From: Chloroflexota bacterium | Lineage (GTDB): Bacteria; Chloroflexota; Dehalococcoidia; Tepidiformales; Tepidiformaceae | NCBI GenBank assembly: GCA_026705605.1 | Contig: JAPPAK010000006.1 | Coordinates: 496,001-560,000, forward strand | Direction: 5' to 3' | Length of the DNA: 64,000 nt | Shown here: piece by piece, positions 60,674 to 64,000 of the stretch | Numbering within the stretch: the first letter of the stretch is position 1 | Layout: every line of letters begins with the position of its first letter | Notes under the pieces: model-generated | Database searches by the model: none | Seen by the model: the letters and a program-made list of their open reading frames with translations, nothing else | Told to the model about the DNA's origin: nothing | Translations under genes and position numbers: made by a program

Positions 60674-61410
60674 CGTTCGCTCACCCAGGTTCCTCGACGC
60701 AACATCTTACGTGGCGTCGCCGAGAACCCCCACGCCAGCCCCAGCAGCGACTGTCCCAGCCCGATTTCCCGCAACGACGGTGGGCGCGAGTGCCCCTCCC
60801 GCACCGCCCCCGAGGTCAGCGCCGCGTACAGCTCCTCTGCCGTCTTCCCCTCGAACTCCGTCCAGCCCGTGCCCAGCTGCGGAAGATGATGGCAGTCGCT
60901 ACCCCCGCACACCGGCAGCTTCCAGAGCGAGGCGTTCCGCTCCTCCGTCTGCCGCGCGGTTACCCGACCCGCAGGGCTCAGGTTCGCCTCGATCGCGTCG
61001 AATGTGATGCCTTCCTCCGCCCGCTCCACCACCCGGTCGATCGTGCGCCGGCTCAGCGAGCGCGTCAGCCAGCTCATCGGGTGTGCCGCGATCGCGATCC
61101 CGCCCTGCGCGTGGATCGCCTCGATGGTCGCCTCCACCGACCGGAAGATGGGTGGCGTCTCCTCGATGAACAGCGCCAGCAGGTGACCGTGCCGCGTCGT
61201 GATTTCAGCGCCTGGCACCACCTCCACCTTCAGCCCCCGCTTCGCCGCCAGCTCCCGCGCCTCGAGCCCGCCCCGCACGTCCTCGTGGTCGGTGATCGCG
61301 ATCACGTCCAGGTCGGTGGCGTGCTCCGCCCGCTCCAACACCGTCTCGACCGAGGCCATCCCGTCCGAGATGCGGGTATGGATGTGCAGGTCCGCCTTAC
61401 CCACAGGCAT
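60670..61410 (-). CDS. PHP-domain phosphoesterase
   Basis: 246 residues. The PHP metal sites are visible: ADLHIHTRISDG at the N-terminus (HxH), AITDHEDV (DH), VPGAEITTRHGHLLALF (E and HxH-like), IAAHPMSW and GGSDCHHLP. Relatives hydrolyse histidinol phosphate, trehalose-related phosphates or oligoribonucleotides. In this cluster an inositol-phosphate or lipid-linked phosphate is conceivable: PI synthase of the actinobacterial type makes PI phosphate and needs a phosphatase. Start ATG 61410 is followed by the family core within 5 residues. Confidence 0.85.
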   Translation of the reverse strand: MPVGKADLHIHTRISDGMASVETVLERAEHATDLDVIAITDHEDVRGGLEARELAAKRGLKVEVVPGAEITTRHGHLLALFIEETPPIFRSVEATIEAIHAQGGIAIAAHPMSWLTRSLSRRTIDRVVERAEEGITFDAIEANLSPAGRVTARQTEERNASLWKLPVCGGSDCHHLPQLGTGWTEFEGKTAEELYAALTSGAVREGHSRPPSLREIGLGQSLLGLAWGFSATPRKMLRRGTWVSER

Positions 61411-62239
61411 GCACCTCCCAGTACGCTTCCAGCACCGTCCACTGTGACGGATCGCGCCGTAGGTGCGCGCCGAACAGGTCCGCCCAGCGCTGCGCCGCAG
61501 CACGAGTCGCCTCCTCCCGGTCTCCCTCCGACGGTACCGTGAACGGCTCCTCGATCCACACCGTCTGATCGCGGGTACCCCGCCGCGAGAGGAACAGTGG
61601 CACAACCGTAGCCCCCGATCGGCGCGCCAGCTCCCAGGGTCCGCGCGGAAGCCGCACCCGTCGCCCCAGGAGCGTCGTGCAGATGCCACCGCCCGCCAGG
61701 TCGCGGTCCGCCAGAAGCGCCACCATCCCCCCCGCCCGCAGCTCCTGCAGCGCTTCCCGGGTGCCGCCCATGTCGACCTCCACCACCCGCCCGCCCGCGA
61801 TCTCTCGCAGTCGCGCCATCTCCCTGCCGAGTGCGGGAGGCTGCAGCGCTTCCACCATCTCCACCCAGCGCCGACCCCGCTGCGCCACGGCCACGAGCGC
61901 CAGTTCCGGGTTCCCCGTGTGGGCGCTCACGACGAGCACGGGGCCCGGCTCGAATAACGCCGGGACGTGCTCCTCGCCCACGACCTGCAGGTGCTCCCGC
62001 TCGTAGCTGGCATGGTCCCGGTAGGCCAGCGTCGCGAGGTCGACGTGGTAGTTCGCCGCGTTCCGAAACGCCTGCCGGGAAGCCTCCCGGGCCCGTTCCC
62101 GGTCCCCGTCGCAGGCCGGCAGCAGGTTCTCCGCGAGCCGCTCCCTCGCGTTCGCGCGCATCGTCCACATGACCCACCCGGCAGCTCTCGCCAACGCGTA
62201 CCCCAGCCGCGGGAAACGGCCGGCCAGCGGCGCCCCCAC
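61397..62239 (-). CDS. Lipid acyltransferase of the HtrB/PatA family (second copy)
   Basis: About 280 residues. The LPLAT motifs are LVVSAHTGNPELA (an H-x4-(E/D)-like block: HTGNPE), VVEVDMGGTREALQEL, VALLADRDLAGGGI and GPWELARRSGATVVPLF; the C-terminal RDPSQWTVLEAYWE is HtrB/PatA-like. In actinobacteria PatA acylates the mannose of PIM. The start is uncertain. The frame opens far upstream, and GTG 62239 is the first conventional codon after the upstream acyltransferase stop; CTG 62260 overlapping that stop is an alternative. Confidence 0.78.
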   Translation of the reverse strand: MGAPLAGRFPRLGYALARAAGWVMWTMRANARERLAENLLPACDGDRERAREASRQAFRNAANYHVDLATLAYRDHASYEREHLQVVGEEHVPALFEPGPVLVVSAHTGNPELALVAVAQRGRRWVEMVEALQPPALGREMARLREIAGGRVVEVDMGGTREALQELRAGGMVALLADRDLAGGGICTTLLGRRVRLPRGPWELARRSGATVVPLFLSRRGTRDQTVWIEEPFTVPSEGDREEATRAAAQRWADLFGAHLRRDPSQWTVLEAYWEVHACG

Positions 62240-62256
62240 CTTGAGAGCGGTCAGCG

Positions 62257-63102
62257 TCAGGGTCCCTTCGAAGGTTCGTCCGAGGTATGTGCTTCCCAAA
62301 ACTCGCGGAACATATACCACTGCTCGGGGTGGTCGCGCACGAACGTCTCGTGGGCGGTCATGATCGCCTGCGTCAGGGCCTGCACGTCTTGCGCCGTATC
62401 CCCGGTCGGCTCGAAGCCCAGGTCGAAGTTTGCGAGCACGTCGATACGGCCCGGGCCCCGCCGGGGAAACGCCACCGCCCCGATCGCCGCCCCGGTGTGG
62501 AGCGCGAGCCGCGCCGGGCCCGCCGGCACCTCGACCTCCTCCCCGAAGAAGCGAACGCGCACGCCCCCCTCGTGCAGAGGCCGATCGATAAGGGTCGCCA
62601 CCATCTCGTTCCGCCTGAGCGACCGCACCAGCGACGGCCCCACCTTCTCCATCTTCACCAGCCGTACGCCCAGCGCCTCGCGTCCGCCGACGACAAGGTC
62701 GTCCAGCCGCGGGTTGCCGAACGTCTCCCCCACAACCGTCAGCTTGTAGCCCCGCGCTGCGGCGTTCGTCGCCGCCAGGTCCCAGTTGCCGAAGTGCATG
62801 GGCGCCACCACCACGCCCCGGCCCCGTTCCATCCCCCGGTCGACCCCGTCGAATCCTGGCGTGTCCACTCCCACCGCCAGCCGCTGCTCTGGCGAGAGGT
62901 TCCCGCTCGCCGCGAACTCGACCATGTAGCGCAGGTAGTTGGCCAGTGACTGCCGCGCGATCCGCTGGCGTTCCCGCACGGTCGCCTCGGGGAGCACGTG
63001 TGCATAGTTCCGCAGCATCGTCTGCCGGCCTTGGGGCCAGCAGTAGTACATGGCGCTCCCGACGAGCCCCGCTATCGCACAGAGGAGCGGCAGCGGGACC
63101 AC
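62257..63102 (-). CDS. Lipid acyltransferase of the HtrB/PatA family (first copy)
   Basis: About 281 residues from GTG 63102. LPLAT motifs: VVAPMHFGNWDLA (H-x4-D: HFGNWD), VVGETFGNPRLDDLV, ATLIDRPLHEGG, FFGEEVEVPAGPARLALHTGAAI and the closing HPEQWYMFREFWE. The true start is probably 15-16 codons upstream: GGAGGAG at 63153-63159 precedes TFAFAGWRALLAV text, but the frame there offers only ACG (63147) or CTG (63120). The pair of acyltransferases would load two acyl chains, as in Ac1/Ac2-PIM. It follows inositol-phosphate synthase directly. Confidence 0.78.
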   Translation of the reverse strand: MVPLPLLCAIAGLVGSAMYYCWPQGRQTMLRNYAHVLPEATVRERQRIARQSLANYLRYMVEFAASGNLSPEQRLAVGVDTPGFDGVDRGMERGRGVVVAPMHFGNWDLAATNAAARGYKLTVVGETFGNPRLDDLVVGGREALGVRLVKMEKVGPSLVRSLRRNEMVATLIDRPLHEGGVRVRFFGEEVEVPAGPARLALHTGAAIGAVAFPRRGPGRIDVLANFDLGFEPTGDTAQDVQALTQAIMTAHETFVRDHPEQWYMFREFWEAHTSDEPSKGP

Positions 63103-63170
63103 ACGTGTAACTGCCAGCAGCGCCCGCCACCCGGCAAATGCGAACGTTCCCGCTCCTCCGGCTTCTACAG

Positions 63171-64000
63171 CTACGCCTCCGCGATGAACGACTCGACCAT
63201 GTCCCTGGCCTCGTCGTCGTGATACTGCACCGGCGGCGACTTCATGAAGTACGCGCTCGGCGCCAGCAATGGCCCCTTCAGCCCCCGGTCCAGCCCCAGC
63301 TTCGCGCAGCGAACCGCGTCGATCACGACGCCGGCGCTGTTCGGGCTGTCCCATACCTCGAGCTTGAGCTCGACGTTCAGGGGCACGTTGCCGAAGGTCG
63401 TGCCCTCCATGCGGATGTGGCACCACTTGCGGTCGTCCAGCCAGGGAACGTAGTCGCTCGGGCCGACATGCACGTCGTTGGCGGGCATCTCATAGTCGAT
63501 CTGGCTCGTAACCGCCGACGTCTTCGAAATCTTCTTCGACTCCAGCCGAGAACGCTCGAGCATGTTCATGAAGTCCGTGTTCCCGCCGAAGTTGAGCTGG
63601 TACGTGCGGTCCAGGCGCACCCCCCGGTCGAGGAACAGCCGCGCGAGTGTGCGGTGCACGATCGTCGCCCCCACCTGGCTCTTGATGTCGTCGCCTACGA
63701 TCGGCAGCCCCGCCTCCTCGAAGCGGCGCGGCCAGTAGCCGTTTTCGTCCCGCGCGATGAACACGGGAATGCAGTTGATAAACGCACAGCCCGCTGCCAG
63801 CGTCTGCTCCACGTACCACTTCGTCGCCTCTTCCGAGCCGACCGGCAGGTAGTTGATAACGACGTCGACGTCGTTGTCACGCAGGAGTTTCACGATGTCG
63901 GCCGTGCCCCCGGGCGCCTTCTCGATCACGTCGCCCAGGTACTGGCCCAGACCGTCGTGCGTCATCCCACGCTCGACCTTCACGCCCGCGTGTGGCACGT
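63171..64000 (-). CDS. ino1: Inositol-3-phosphate synthase, 5' end outside window
   Basis: The C-terminal about 276 residues of the NAD-dependent cyclase that makes inositol-3-phosphate from glucose-6-phosphate. The text [68 protein letters not shown] and [19 protein letters not shown] is that of the actinobacterial/archaeal type, which is shorter than the eukaryotic one. The frame stays open to the right edge, so the N-terminal Rossmann part is missing here. It heads the inositol-lipid cluster. Confidence 0.93.
   Translation of the reverse strand, partial: VPHAGVKVERGMTHDGLGQYLGDVIEKAPGGTADIVKLLRDNDVDVVINYLPVGSEEATKWYVEQTLAAGCAFINCIPVFIARDENGYWPRRFEEAGLPIVGDDIKSQVGATIVHRTLARLFLDRGVRLDRTYQLNFGGNTDFMNMLERSRLESKKISKTSAVTSQIDYEMPANDVHVGPSDYVPWLDDRKWCHIRMEGTTFGNVPLNVELKLEVWDSPNSAGVVIDAVRCAKLGLDRGLKGPLLAPSAYFMKSPPVQYHDDEARDMVESFIAEA

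Noticed and set aside
1-64000. tRNA, rRNA genes and CRISPR arrays
   Set aside because: Looked for tRNA-like cloverleaf ends in the gaps and for regularly spaced repeats; found none. Most gaps are shorter than 100 bases, and the two longest hold the T-box leader and the xerD repeats.

Overview
The window is a GC-rich, gene-dense bacterial chromosome segment, with about 60 protein genes mostly in tight operons that overlap by ATGA, GTGA or TTGA. The gene set fits a member of the Chloroflexota, possibly a Dehalococcoidia of the Tepidiforma kind: a Trp T-box operon, a folate-independent core methionine synthase, HerA/NurA, an inositol-lipid cluster and no lipid A genes. That placement is inference from gene content; no rRNA gene is present. 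I found no tRNA, CRISPR array, insertion sequence or prophage.

Layout. 1-6131 (+): end of a DUF2851 gene, then leuC-leuD-small Cys protein-aat-leuB and citrate synthase. 6118-8113 (-): flavin reductase-like protein, XRE regulator with a visible promoter/operator, phosphodiesterase. 8173-10306 (+): tsaE-tsaB-ndk-cyclophilin. 10309-11544 (-): MFS transporter. 11636-22649 (+): SirB1-like, Crp/Fnr, GDPD-like, hemW, selB, nurA, HerA N-terminal protein, herA, then a TusA-like / DsrE / TusA-MetE fusion trio. 22685-30590 (-): methyltransferase, secDF, yajC, HD protein, xerD, tyrS, ribF. 30662-31048 (+): VanZ-like.

31030-43801 (-) is one long tryptophan operon. It starts from a TTGACC-N17-TAGGCT promoter and a T-box leader with a UGG (Trp) specifier. 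The first gene is a CADD-type diiron p-aminobenzoate synthase, followed by trpS-trpE-Nudix/CMD-HAD-unknown-trpG-trpD-trpC-trpF-trpB-CPBP-trpA-aroH-scpA. Next come an alpha/beta hydrolase that lacks its serine, glgC with DUF2203, and nadE (+). A lower-GC divergent island (48173-49794) holds a Schlafen/AlbA_2-type protein and an unknown protein. Then follow recJ-fabF-nnr-acpS (-) and folD, prfB with its programmed frameshift, and an anchored metalloprotease (+). The right end (58914-64000, -) carries CDP-alcohol phosphatidyltransferase, PimA-like glycosyltransferase, PHP phosphoesterase, two acyltransferases and inositol-phosphate synthase, which together look like a pathway to acylated phosphatidylinositol mannoside-like lipids.

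Two window-wide signals stand out. Most stand-alone genes have a TAnnnT box exactly 6 nt before the start codon, implying leaderless mRNAs. Plus-strand genes end their codons mostly in C while minus-strand genes favour G, as expected if the minus strand is the leading strand throughout.
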